DNA of 64,000 bases from Paenibacillaceae bacterium (GTDB taxonomy: Bacteria > Bacillota > Bacilli > Paenibacillales > NBRC-103111): the NCBI GenBank assembly GCA_029256185.1, contig JAQSYI010000040.1, positions 1-64,000 on the forward strand, in the 5' to 3' direction. The notes beneath the pieces are model-generated. The model was not told where the DNA came from. It did not search any database and saw only the letters and a list, made by a program, of their open reading frames with translations. Both the position numbers and the translations under genes were made by a program. Positions 52,025 to 60,217 of the stretch are shown here, in pieces. Each line of letters opens with the position of its first letter. Positions within the stretch are counted from its first letter, which is position 1.

Positions 52025-53896
52025 TTAGACCATAATCTTGCACAGGTCATTGGCGAAATCCACCGGGTCTTGAATCGGCAGACCTTCAATCAGGAGCGCT
52101 TGGCTGTACAGCAGCTTGGTGTACAGATCCAGCTTTTCCTTATCCTTGGCGAAGGCCTCTGCCAACGATTGGAAAACCTCATGATTGACGTTGATTTCCA
52201 GCACCTTTTCGGCCTTGATGTCCTGGCTGTTAGGCATGGCCTTCAGCACCTTCTCCATCTCGATGGACAGCTCGCCTTCAGAGGAGAGACATACCGGATG
52301 GGACTTCAGCCGCTTGGAAGCCTTGACCTGCTTCACTTTTCCGCCCAGAATGGCAGTCATGGATTCGAACAGGTCCTTGTGCTTCTCTTCTTCGGCCGCT
52401 TCATTGGCATCGGCTTCAATGCCCAGATCGCCGCTGGAGACGGATTTGAACTCTTTTTCCTTATAATTCGTCAGGATCTTCACAGCGAACTCGTCGATAT
52501 CATCGGTGAAATAGAGGATTTCGTAGCCTTTGTCCGCTACCAGCTCTGTTTGGGGCAGCTTCTCAATCCGCTCGATGGATTCCCCTGTAGCATAATAGAT
52601 GTACTTCTGCTCTTCAGGCATAGCCTCCACATATTCGGTGAGGGAGACCAGCTTCTTCTCCTTGGAGGAGTGGAACATCAGCAGATCCTGCAGATCATCC
52701 TTGTGCATGCCGTAATCGCTGTATACGCCGTACTTCAGCTGCCGGCCGAAGGCGTTGTAGAATTCCACATATTTCTCCCGCTCATCCTTCAGCAGCTTCT
52801 GCAATTCCCGCTTGATCTTGCTCTTGATATCCTTGGCGATCAGCTTCAGCTGCCGGTCATGCTGGAGCAGCTCTCTGGAGATGTTCAGAGACAGATCCTC
52901 GGAGTCCACCATGCCTTTGACAAAGCCGAAATAATCCGGGAGCAGATCGGAGCATTTCTCCATAATCAGCACACCGTTGGAGTACAGCTCCAGGCCGCGC
53001 TCGTATTCCTTCGAATAATAATCGAACGGCGTAGTCTTCGGAATATACAGAATGGCATTGTAGCGGACCGTGCCATCCACGCTCAGATGAATATGGCGCA
53101 GCGGCTTGTCGAAGCCATAGCGCTTCTCATTATAGAAGTTTTCATAATCCTCTGTGGTGAGCTCACTCTTGTTTTTGCGCCAGATGGGAACCATGCTGTT
53201 GACGGTTTGCTCCTCCTGCACATCCTCGAACTCGTTCTCCTGGCCCTCCACAGGCTTGCGGGTCTTCACATCCATCTTGATGGGGTACCGGATGAAATCG
53301 GAATACTTCTTGATAATCGCCTTCAGGCGGTATTCTTCCAGATATTCGTCGTACTGCTCTTCCTCCGTGTTGCCCTTGATCTTCAGGATGATCTCCGTAC
53401 CTACGGTTTCCTTGGCGCAAGGCTCGATGGTGTAGCCGTCCGTACCGGTGGACTCCCACTTGTATGCCTCTTCGCTGCCGAACGCCTTGCTGGTTACCGT
53501 GACCACATCCGCCACCATGAAGGCGGAGTAGAAGCCGACCCCGAATTGGCCGATAATATTGTGGCCGTCCTTGGACTCGTTCTCGCTCTTGAAGGCCAGG
53601 GAGCCGCTCTTGGCAATCACGCCCAGATTGTTGTCCAGTTCCTCCCGGTTCATGCCGATGCCGGTGTCCGTGAAAGTCAGGGTACGCGCCGACTTGTCGG
53701 CCGTTATCTTAATGTAATAGTCTTCCTTGTTGAATTCCAGATCCTTGTCTGTCAATGCCTTGTAGTACATCTTGTCAATGGCGTCGCTGGCGTTGGAGAT
53801 CAGCTCTCTGATGAAGATTTCCTTCTGCGTATAAATGGAGTTAATCATCATCTCCAGCAATCTTTTCGATTCCGCCTTGAACTGCATTTTGGACAT
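52025..53896 (-). CDS. htpG: Hsp90-family molecular chaperone HtpG
   Basis: The 623-residue protein has an N-terminal GHKL ATPase domain ([42 protein letters not shown]), a middle domain and a C-terminal dimerisation domain ending without MEEVD, as in bacterial Hsp90. The RBS GAGGAGATCTACAT precedes the ATG. A canonical promoter with a perfect CIRCE operator lies directly upstream, so HrcA control is expected. It is monocistronic, with a terminator after it. Confidence 0.97.
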   Translation of the reverse strand: MSKMQFKAESKRLLEMMINSIYTQKEIFIRELISNASDAIDKMYYKALTDKDLEFNKEDYYIKITADKSARTLTFTDTGIGMNREELDNNLGVIAKSGSLAFKSENESKDGHNIIGQFGVGFYSAFMVADVVTVTSKAFGSEEAYKWESTGTDGYTIEPCAKETVGTEIILKIKGNTEEEQYDEYLEEYRLKAIIKKYSDFIRYPIKMDVKTRKPVEGQENEFEDVQEEQTVNSMVPIWRKNKSELTTEDYENFYNEKRYGFDKPLRHIHLSVDGTVRYNAILYIPKTTPFDYYSKEYERGLELYSNGVLIMEKCSDLLPDYFGFVKGMVDSEDLSLNISRELLQHDRQLKLIAKDIKSKIKRELQKLLKDEREKYVEFYNAFGRQLKYGVYSDYGMHKDDLQDLLMFHSSKEKKLVSLTEYVEAMPEEQKYIYYATGESIERIEKLPQTELVADKGYEILYFTDDIDEFAVKILTNYKEKEFKSVSSGDLGIEADANEAAEEEKHKDLFESMTAILGGKVKQVKASKRLKSHPVCLSSEGELSIEMEKVLKAMPNSQDIKAEKVLEINVNHEVFQSLAEAFAKDKEKLDLYTKLLYSQALLIEGLPIQDPVDFANDLCKIMV

Positions 53897-53930
53897 ATGT
53901 AGATCTCCTCTCCGTTCCGTTCAAATAAAC

Positions 53931-53957
53931 TTAGCACTCCTCACAATCGAGTGCTAA
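53931..53957. promoter_or_regulatory. CIRCE operator (HrcA site) of htpG
   Basis: TTAGCACTC-N9-GAGTGCTAA is an exact match to the CIRCE consensus. It sits from about 4 bases after the predicted transcription start to 35 bases before the htpG ATG. Confidence 0.95.
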
Positions 53958-53967
53958 TACACTATTT

Positions 53968-53996
53968 TTTATAACATAATGGGTATGTCAAGTCAA
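53968..53996 (-). promoter_or_regulatory. Sigma-A promoter of htpG
   Basis: TTGACT (53991-53996) and TATAAA (53968-53973) are separated by 17 bases on the minus strand. The -10 box is 10 bases upstream of CIRCE. The remaining 157 bp up to the Fic gene (53997-54153) hold nothing recognisable. Confidence 0.8.
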
Positions 53997-54153
53997 TATC
54001 AGTTTTATTCCTTCCCCGTTCAACCACTCCAGAATCCGGTTCTGGTCACGGTTTCGGTAAATCCACCATATCCTCATAACCATCACGGGAAAGCCTTTCG
54101 GGTTCCCTAAGCTGCTCTTCTGTAAGCTTCAGTTCCTTTTATATACCCTCCAT

Positions 54154-54948
54154 TTATACCAAGCTTAAGTACAAATCCAGTGTTTTGTCCAAGGCCCCGG
54201 CAATAAACCGCACAAAACCGTCCCTGTTATTGGAGGTATGTGCCTCGTCCAGGGTGGCATAGTAAACGGCGTGCTCCTCCTTCTCGATGACCACTGGGGG
54301 ATAGCCGTTTTTCATCAACTCAAAATTCAGCAGCAAGCGGGCCGTTCTGCCGTTCCCGTCCACAAAAGGATGGATCTTCACAAAATCGCTATGAAGCGCA
54401 GCAGCCCTTGCTACCGGGTGGAGCTCTTGCCCCTCCCCCTCATACCACTTCATTAGTAGTTCCATTTGCAGCGGAACTTGTACTGCCGCAGGAGGGATAT
54501 GCCTGGCTCCGGTGATTAGCACATTTTGTTTCCTGTAGACTCCCGCATCTTCTTCTTGAATGCTCTTAAGAATGAGCCGATGGATGTTTTTGATCTGCCG
54601 CTCGGATAACGGCTCCAGCCGGTTTACAATGTCTTCGACAAAAAGAATGGCTTCCCGGTGATTGATGACCTCCAGATGTTCCCTGATCGTTTTGCCACCT
54701 ATGGTGATTCCCTCTAAAGCGACCTTTGTTTCGGACAAGGTCAAGGTATTTCCTTCAATCGCATTGGAATGATAGGTCCAATTAATAATGAGATGCTCTC
54801 TCAGGCTGTGAGCGGTCTGCAACGGCAGAGGCCGTTTGCTGTCCAGCAAACGTTTCTTGCTATCAATGCGTTCCAACATGAATAGGACCTCCCGGTCAAC
54901 AGCTGACTTTGGCATCTGCGCTTTCATTATATCATAATTTTTCCCCAT
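54154..54948 (-). CDS. Fic-family protein with self-inhibitory motif
   Basis: About 264 residues. The Fic active-site motif is complete: IHPFVDGNGRTARLLLNFELM (HPFxDGNGRxxR). An inhibitory helix motif (S/T)xxxE(G/N) occurs N-terminal to it as SNAIEGN, placing it in the class whose own N-terminus blocks ATP binding. Such proteins AMPylate target proteins when released. The C-terminal 60 residues carry helices rather than a DNA-binding domain. I start at ATG 54948 (MGKNYDIMKAQM); the frame extends upstream to 55053 but without an RBS. Confidence 0.88.
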   Translation of the reverse strand: MGKNYDIMKAQMPKSAVDREVLFMLERIDSKKRLLDSKRPLPLQTAHSLREHLIINWTYHSNAIEGNTLTLSETKVALEGITIGGKTIREHLEVINHREAILFVEDIVNRLEPLSERQIKNIHRLILKSIQEEDAGVYRKQNVLITGARHIPPAAVQVPLQMELLMKWYEGEGQELHPVARAAALHSDFVKIHPFVDGNGRTARLLLNFELMKNGYPPVVIEKEEHAVYYATLDEAHTSNNRDGFVRFIAGALDKTLDLYLSLV

Positions 54949-55078
54949 TGATTGGTCGCCACCCTTCTCTCTTGGATGCGGCCGCGCTGCAGATGAGCTA
55001 TAATGCAAGTAATGACAGATGGTACTATTATTTACCTGCCAAACGGCAAACAATCACGATAATTGGGAAAAAGCAGAA

Positions 55079-55345
55079 GCTTACGAGGCCAGTTTTTTCG
55101 CCATAACCGCTTCGCTTAGGGGATGGAACTCAAAAACCCGGTGGATGCTTACGAAGTCAGTTTTTTCGCCATAACCGCTTCGCTTAGGGGATGGAACTCA
55201 AAAACCCGGCGGATGCTTACGAAGTCAGTTTTTTCGCCATAACCGCTTCGCTTATGTTATGGAACTCAAAAACCCAGTGGATGCTTACGAAGTCAGTTTT
55301 TTCGCCATAACCGCTTCGCTTATGTTATGGAACTCAAAAACTTTT
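55079..55345 (+). repeat. Leader hairpin element L, four 68-bp tandem units before the VOC gene
   Basis: Units start at 55079, 55147, 55215 and 55283 with an exact 68-bp period. Each carries GCTTACGA(A/G)G, AGTTTTTTCGCCATAACC, GCTTCGCTTA and GGAACTCAAAAAC. Units 3 and 4 form a perfect CCATAAC/GTTATGG hairpin, and GTTTTT can pair with AAAAAC around it. The last unit runs directly into CTTTTAGGAGG, the RBS of the VOC gene. It fills most of the 410-bp gap after the Fic gene. Confidence 0.9.
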
Positions 55346-55358
55346 AGGAGGAACACCA

Positions 55359-55721
55359 ATGAAATTTTGCTGGACTACCATCGCGGTGAACAACATGGAA
55401 GAATCCCTTGAATTCTATCAAGGAATCGTAGGCTTATCCGTCAGCAGCAAGATTGCGCTGGGACCCGGGGCAGAAATTGCCTTCCTGGGAGAAGGGGAAA
55501 CGAAGGTGGAGCTGATCTGTGATCCCAATCTGGAGGTGCCCGGCCGCTTGGAGGGCATCTCGATGGGCTTTGAGGTGGATTCATTGGACGAAAAGCTTCA
55601 ATTTGTCCAGTCCAAGGGTCTGGCGATCGACGGCGGTCCCTTCCAGCCCAATCCCCATGTCAAGTTCTTCTATGTCAGAGATCCCAACGGTGTACGCATC
55701 CAATTCGTAGAAAACCTGTAA
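55359..55721 (+). CDS. VOC-family (glyoxalase-like) protein
   Basis: The 120-residue protein has two beta-alpha-beta-beta-beta modules of the vicinal oxygen chelate fold: CWTTIAVNNMEESLEFYQGI, LGEGETKVELICD and the end FFYVRDPNGVRIQFVENL. Potential metal-side residues include Glu in VELIC and Glu in FVENL, while the usual early His is replaced by T/A, so catalytic activity is uncertain. The substrate is unknown. The RBS AGGAGG (55346-55351) is part of the repeat-bearing leader. Confidence 0.88.
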   Translation: MKFCWTTIAVNNMEESLEFYQGIVGLSVSSKIALGPGAEIAFLGEGETKVELICDPNLEVPGRLEGISMGFEVDSLDEKLQFVQSKGLAIDGGPFQPNPHVKFFYVRDPNGVRIQFVENL

Positions 55722-55871
55722 GACACTGCGACGAAATAAAGTACCGCTGCAGGCGTACCGCGGGTACGTCAAGCGAAAGCAACGAAGCAAGGGGCGAAAA
55801 GGTGGTGAAAAAGCCCTCAGGCGAGTTTTCAGACACGCCCTAATCTCCTTGCAGCTCCTAACAGGAAAATC

Positions 55872-56142
55872 AGTAAAAAGGCCCCGGCGGAAGATCACCG
55901 CCAGGTCCTTTCTCGTTCCTAAACATTCCGTAGGGTCCCGCTCCGCTTAACGGAAATTTTTTCCGCTATCCCGGCAGATTTTTCATTACCGGCTGATTTA
56001 ACGGAAATTTTTTCCGCTATCCCCTGCTGAACTCTCCGAAAAGGGCATATTAACCCCGCTTCGAGAGAATTAACGGAAATTTTTTCCGTTAATTCTTGAC
56101 AATTACCGAATTACACAATGATAACGGAAAAAATTTCCGTTA
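55872..56142 (+). repeat. Four-palindrome element, copy B
   Basis: CGGAAA-TTT-TTTCCG occurs at 55951-55965, 56002-56016 and 56074-56088, and inverted (CGGAAA-AAA-TTTCCG) at 56125-56139. Centres are 51, 72 and 51 bp apart, exactly as in copy A at 13103. It opens with a GGCGG/CCGCC hairpin and shares GCCAGGTCCTTT and GGTCCCGCTCCGCTTA with copy A. It occupies the gap between the convergent VOC and PadR-DUF4180 genes; the rest of that 489-bp gap shows nothing else. Confidence 0.85.
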
Positions 56143-56210
56143 TCTCCGCCCCATCACGGGAATCGGAGACTATCGGCAGCGGCAAACTTCTCTGTCCGCG
56201 GCCCGCTCCC

Positions 56211-57122
56211 CTACTGCAAAAGCCATTCCACCGCTTCGTCTCTGCTGTTGAAGATCCGGAAGCTGCCGCCTTTGTTGGTCTCCGCCAGAAACTCCTTGAA
56301 TTTCCCTTTCATTCTCTGAGTATCTCCGGCAACAACCGCCAGCTTGATGCGGTAATTAATAAATTTCTGCACCATATTTCCCGCCAGTCCCGTCCTTAGC
56401 TGGAAGAAATCATCAGACAATACCTCATCATGAAGCAGCAGGAGATTAACATCATTCCCCATGCAGGTCCCGATCAGATCAAGGGCGTCCTGCTCCGTTT
56501 GCACCGGTGCTACTGCTGATGCACATTCCATATAGTGTCTGCCGTTTGCCTCAATTACTTCAATCTTCATTCTCTGTCCCTCCTCATCTTCACCGCAGAG
56601 CTCTGTCCTCATCTTCCTGGCCCATTCCAGCTCATTACGCAGAGTGGAACTGATGTTCTCAGAAATCAATTCCCAGATTCTCTCCTCTCTGGACGTTCTG
56701 GCCGGGGAAAATCTTCCTCTACGCTGCGCTTCTTGCTGCAGGATCAACTGTGTGCCAATCTCACATTCATATCGGGACAGCAAGGCATGGAGCTCGCGGG
56801 AATCGAGCCGATCCGCCCAGGCCAGCTGAACCAGGAACGTCTTCTTGAATTCCGGCGCCTCAGGTGCAGAAAGCACCCAGTCCTTCAGCTCAGCCTCCCC
56901 TTGGGGGGTGATGGTATAGATCTTCTTGGAGGGGGAGCTTTCTTGGTGAAGAATCTCATGAGTTACAAATCCCTGATCCAGCAATTCCACTAAGGATTTA
57001 TAGATCTGATTATTATTCCCCGACCAGTGCATAAAGGTGGAATCCTGAATTATTTTCTTCAGATCGTATCCGGTCAGAGGGCCACAACTGAGGATTCCGA
57101 GAATAGCATGATTAATTGACAT
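56211..57122 (-). CDS. PadR-type regulator fused to a DUF4180 domain
   Basis: In these 303 residues the N-terminal PadR winged helix (HAILGILSCGPLTGYDLKKI, NQIYKSLVELLDQGFV) and helical dimerisation region occupy about 1-185. A C-terminal domain of about 115 residues (IEVIEANGRHYMECAS, DALDLIGTCMGNDVNLLLLH, FINYRIKLAVVAGD, RIFNSRDEAVEWLL) matches DUF4180, a SpoIIAA-like alpha/beta fold usually found as a separate protein. The DUF may sense a ligand or partner. It is a single-gene unit, convergent with the VOC gene. Confidence 0.85.
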   Translation of the reverse strand: MSINHAILGILSCGPLTGYDLKKIIQDSTFMHWSGNNNQIYKSLVELLDQGFVTHEILHQESSPSKKIYTITPQGEAELKDWVLSAPEAPEFKKTFLVQLAWADRLDSRELHALLSRYECEIGTQLILQQEAQRRGRFSPARTSREERIWELISENISSTLRNELEWARKMRTELCGEDEEGQRMKIEVIEANGRHYMECASAVAPVQTEQDALDLIGTCMGNDVNLLLLHDEVLSDDFFQLRTGLAGNMVQKFINYRIKLAVVAGDTQRMKGKFKEFLAETNKGGSFRIFNSRDEAVEWLLQ

Positions 57123-57297
57123 AAGGCCACCTCTACAACTTCATTATCTTATGTTAATAGTAACACGTGGTAATGATTATTTCAACCCACCTCAGCACAC
57201 GCCCTAACATGTGCTGAAGCATTGTTGATGATCCCCATGCAGAAAAAGCCGTTTCTCTCTTTTGAGTTACGGCTTGTCGATTGATCATGCCTATCCC

Positions 57298-57876
57298 TCA
57301 TCCGGGAGCCTGCTGCTTCCGGAAAAGAACGGAATAATAGGTACCGGCCCAATCATGCACCGCAGCAGTCTTCAGTCCCTCCTTCTCCAGAAGGCGGCAC
57401 ATATCCTGAAGCAGAACCCGGTGTCCCGACTTCCCGTCGGCCCGGGGGCGGGCCCATTCCACCACTAATCCCCTGCCTCCCGGCTTCAGCACCCGGCTGA
57501 TTTCTGCAATCCCCATACCCGGATTGTGCAGGATGTGCAGGATAAGTGAGGCAACTGCCGCATCAACAGACTCTGCCTCCAGGGGAATATGCTCGGCGCT
57601 GCCTTCCAGAATCTCCAGTCTGGCCGTGCTCTTCTTGATGCTCCGTTCCCGAAGAATCTCCAGCATGGCCGGATCGCAGTCCACCGCGCATACACGCCCT
57701 TTGGTTCGTTGTGCCGCGGGAAAAGTAAAGTAGCCTCCACCGGCCCCCAAATCGAGCACCAGATCCTCTTCACTGATTTCCAATAAATCCAATAAACGCT
57801 CGGGCGGCAAAAGGCTAAACCGCTCCGGCGACTCCAATTGTTCCAATCTGGCGCAATTCTGCTCCTCTTCGGCCAT
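57298..57876 (-). CDS. Class I SAM-dependent methyltransferase
   Basis: About 192 residues with a Rossmann-like SAM fold: motif I DLGAGGGYFTFPAA, acidic motif II CAVDCDPAMLEIL, VDAAVASLILHIL and KPGGRGLVVEWARP. It is UbiE/ArsM-like in its core but lacks the extra domain or cysteines that would define a substrate. The start at ATG 57876 has GGAGGAG 5 bases upstream. It is divergent from the Lrp gene. Confidence 0.85.
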   Translation of the reverse strand: MAEEEQNCARLEQLESPERFSLLPPERLLDLLEISEEDLVLDLGAGGGYFTFPAAQRTKGRVCAVDCDPAMLEILRERSIKKSTARLEILEGSAEHIPLEAESVDAAVASLILHILHNPGMGIAEISRVLKPGGRGLVVEWARPRADGKSGHRVLLQDMCRLLEKEGLKTAAVHDWAGTYYSVLFRKQQAPG

Positions 57877-57975
57877 CACAACTCCTCCTGCTTGTATGTA
57901 TAAATCAGAAAACCAGCAGCCGACGGCAGTCGGCCAGCAACAGTCCTATATGTGCTGAGTTTTGGCGGAACGTCC

Positions 57976-58089
57976 ATTACGAATCGTAATCAAGGGGCAT
58001 TCTTCAAAGGGCTTTATTTACTTATAGTAAAATTAATTGAAACACACCTTCTATTCGTTCAACTTATAAATTGATATATAACTATAAGT
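57976..58089. promoter_or_regulatory. Palindrome cluster between the methyltransferase and Lrp genes
   Basis: Three inverted repeats lie here: ATTACGA-A-TCGTAAT (57976-57990), TTTACT-TAT-AGTAAA (58017-58031), and ACTTATA/TATAAGT arms at 58062-58068 and 58083-58089. A TATAAT follows at 58101-58106, ahead of the Lrp RBS. Lrp-type proteins usually bind several such sites near their own promoter. Confidence 0.45.
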
Positions 58090-58124
58090 TATTCATATGC
58101 TATAATCCCAGCAGGAGGTGAACC

Positions 58125-58574
58125 ATGGACGAGATTGATCTGAAAATCATCCAATTGCTCGAAGAGAACGGACGGCTCTCCCACGAGGAAATCGGCAAGC
58201 TGCTGCATATCTCCCGTCCCACCGTTCACCAGAGGGTTGGCAAGCTGGAGAAAGCCGGTGTGCTCCGCGGTTACCGCGCTATTGTGGATTGGAGAAAGCT
58301 GGAGCAAAAGATCAAGGCCTTGATCTTCGTCAAAATCAAATGCCAAAACTTCAGTGAGATCGTCAGCGAAATTGTGGCGATGGACATCCCGGGGACAACC
58401 ATATTGGAGTGCCAGCGCCTGGCGGGAGAATGGTGCATGATGCTTAAGGTCCGGGTATCCTCGCCGGAAGACATCACCAGGCTGATTGACCGGATGGTCA
58501 TGATTCCCGAGGTGCAGGAAACATCCACCACCTTCATCCTGTCCACCATCTACGAGGATGGAATCAAAGAGTAA
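58125..58574 (+). CDS. Lrp/AsnC-family transcriptional regulator
   Basis: The 149-residue protein has an N-terminal AsnC helix-turn-helix (IDLKIIQLLEENGRLSHEEI, LLHISRPTVHQRVGKLEKAG) and a C-terminal RAM effector domain (ALIFVKIKC; LAGEWCMMLKVRV; TTFILSTIYE). The RBS CAGGAGGTGAACC precedes the ATG. An EamA exporter gene starts 47 bp downstream on the same strand, so it probably controls amino-acid export. Confidence 0.93.
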   Translation: MDEIDLKIIQLLEENGRLSHEEIGKLLHISRPTVHQRVGKLEKAGVLRGYRAIVDWRKLEQKIKALIFVKIKCQNFSEIVSEIVAMDIPGTTILECQRLAGEWCMMLKVRVSSPEDITRLIDRMVMIPEVQETSTTFILSTIYEDGIKE

Positions 58575-58621
58575 CCGGCAGAACCATTACAGACCACCCG
58601 GCGGGTAAAGGGAGATGCATC

Positions 58622-59596
58622 ATGAAACAACTAAATATGTCCACAAAGGTTCCGGCAGCAGAAAGCTCCAGGCTGTGGGTGATTGCTGCCGCGTTGGTGG
58701 CGGTTTATATTTTCTGGGGAGGCACGTACCTGGGAATGAAGGTGGCGATTGAGACCATCCCGCCCTTCATCATGGCAGGAGTACGGTTTCTTACAGCGGG
58801 AGGCTTGCTGTATGCGGCTGCCAGGCTGAAAGGAGTACCGCATCCTGCCCCCGGGGAATGGAAGCAAGCGGGCATTGTCGGTGCGCTGCTGCTCTTGGGC
58901 GGCAATGGTGTGGTTGCCTGGGCGGAGCAAAAAGTTCCTTCCGCCATCGCCTCCCTGCTGGTGGCAACCGTCCCGCTGTGGATCATCCTGCTCAATTGGA
59001 CGGGAGGCAGCCGCAAACGGCCCTCCCCCGGAGTAATTCTCGGGATGCTGTTAGGAATGGCCGGACTTGCCGTATTGGTATGGAACAGCGGCGGAACAAG
59101 CGGGAGCGGTCTGAGCACGTTAGGCTTCGTGGCGCTGCTGCTCGCCTCCATCTCCTGGGCGTTCGGCTCTCTGTATTCACGGACAGCCAAGCTTCCCTCA
59201 TCCCCTCTGATGTCCACGGCTGTTCAGATGCTGGCCGGAGGCGCATTGCTCATGATCATGTCATTATTGCTCGGAGATTGGTCCAAGCTGCAGGTGGAGC
59301 TGATTTCCCTCCGCTCTCTTGCCGCCCTCGGGTATCTGATCCTGTTCGGCTCCGTCATCGGGTATACCGCATACATCTGGCTGCTGAAAAATGCAGACCC
59401 GGCATGGGTATCCACCTACGCCTTCGTCAATCCCATCGTCGCCGTCTTCTTGGGCTGGTTCCTCGGCAACGAGCAGCTTGGCGCCAATTCCCTGGCGTCA
59501 GCGGCTATCATCATCGCTGCGGTCATCATCATCACGGTTTTCGGCAGAAAACGGAAGCCCCAGGCAGAGGCGGAACACAGACAGCAACCGGCGTAA
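58622..59596 (+). CDS. EamA/DMT-family transporter, probable amino-acid exporter
   Basis: The 324-residue protein has ten hydrophobic helices in two EamA repeats (IFWGGTYLGMKVAIETIPPF, NGVVAWAEQKVPSAIASLLV, SISWAFGSLYSR, AYIWLLKNADPAWVSTYAFV). The sequence AYIWLL..DPA.VSTYAFVNPIVAVFLGW is typical of YdcZ/RhaT-like exporters. The RBS GGGAGATGCATC precedes the ATG. Linkage to Lrp suggests an amino-acid substrate, which is inference. Confidence 0.92.
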   Translation: MKQLNMSTKVPAAESSRLWVIAAALVAVYIFWGGTYLGMKVAIETIPPFIMAGVRFLTAGGLLYAAARLKGVPHPAPGEWKQAGIVGALLLLGGNGVVAWAEQKVPSAIASLLVATVPLWIILLNWTGGSRKRPSPGVILGMLLGMAGLAVLVWNSGGTSGSGLSTLGFVALLLASISWAFGSLYSRTAKLPSSPLMSTAVQMLAGGALLMIMSLLLGDWSKLQVELISLRSLAALGYLILFGSVIGYTAYIWLLKNADPAWVSTYAFVNPIVAVFLGWFLGNEQLGANSLASAAIIIAAVIIITVFGRKRKPQAEAEHRQQPA

Positions 59597-59605
59597 CCTT
59601 CTTGC

Positions 59606-59638
59606 GGACAAGGGATGCCCTAATCCCGTCCCTTGTCC
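59606..59638. terminator. Hairpin between convergent genes, probable terminator
   Basis: GGACAAGGGA (59606-59615) and TCCCTTGTCC (59629-59638) form a perfect 10-bp stem. No T run follows on either strand, so termination is inferred from its place between the EamA gene and the convergent DUF1801 gene. Confidence 0.45.
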
Positions 59639-59658
59639 GGATTCCGCTCCCAGCCGGA

Positions 59659-60042
59659 TTATGGCTGTTTCTTCGATTTGCTGCGTGCCTTCTCCATGTT
59701 CTCTGCAGCTCTGTATTCCACGATCCTTCTTACCAAATCATAGGGTACCGGCTGATCCAGCGGAAACTGGACAGCCCCCTTAGAACTCTTGTATACCGCC
59801 AGTTCTTCCTTGAACGCTTCAATCCCGCTTGGCGCCGGATAAAATCCGACATGCTTCTTGAAAGCGGCAAAATGCACCAGATTTCCGTGCAACGCAAACG
59901 TGGGCATTTGATAGCTGATCTTCTCCGCCGCTTCCGGCGCTGCCTCTCTTATCACCCTTCTTAGCGCTTGGAGCTTATCTTGAATCTCTTCCGGAAATTG
60001 TGAGATGTACCCATCGACGGTTTCGTACGCGGTTCCTTCCAT
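59659..60042 (-). CDS. DUF1801-domain protein
   Basis: About 127 residues matching the DUF1801/YdhG-like fold: YISQFPEEIQDKLQALRRVI, AEKISYQMPTFALHGNLVHF, KKHVGFYPAPSGIEAF, KGAVQFPLDQPVPYDLVRRI. Family members have been linked to iron storage handling (Fra-like), but the role is unsettled. The start at ATG 60042 has GGAGGG upstream; a longer frame to 60093 would add a Cys-rich stretch (NCPICGGSG) without an RBS. Confidence 0.85.
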   Translation of the reverse strand: MEGTAYETVDGYISQFPEEIQDKLQALRRVIREAAPEAAEKISYQMPTFALHGNLVHFAAFKKHVGFYPAPSGIEAFKEELAVYKSSKGAVQFPLDQPVPYDLVRRIVEYRAAENMEKARSKSKKQP

Positions 60043-60217
60043 AACCCCACTCCCTCCACAAATCGGACAATTATCCATGCCATTATACCACATTATGGTC
60101 AGTGGTATGCGGATGCCGGCGCGTCTGGAAATAACTCCTTCTTCCCGGCCATATTCTATGGTATAGTAGCTTATTCACAACAATTGGACCATAAGGTTAT
60201 CAAGGGAGACGGTTCTG

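Noticed and set aside
52070-53902. 610-codon frame on the plus strand
   Set aside because: It is the antisense of htpG, an unmistakable gene; high GC at third positions creates such long shadow frames. The same applies to 10697-12148 (opposite qoxAB) and 44893-46134 (opposite the second kinase).
55079-55345. Possible CRISPR array
   Set aside because: The 68-bp units abut each other with no unique spacers and differ in part of the unit. No cas genes are near.
57976-57990. Zur box
   Set aside because: The half-sites ATTACGA and TCGTAAT are in the opposite order to the Bacillus Zur consensus TCGTAAT-N-ATTACGA, and no zinc-related gene adjoins.
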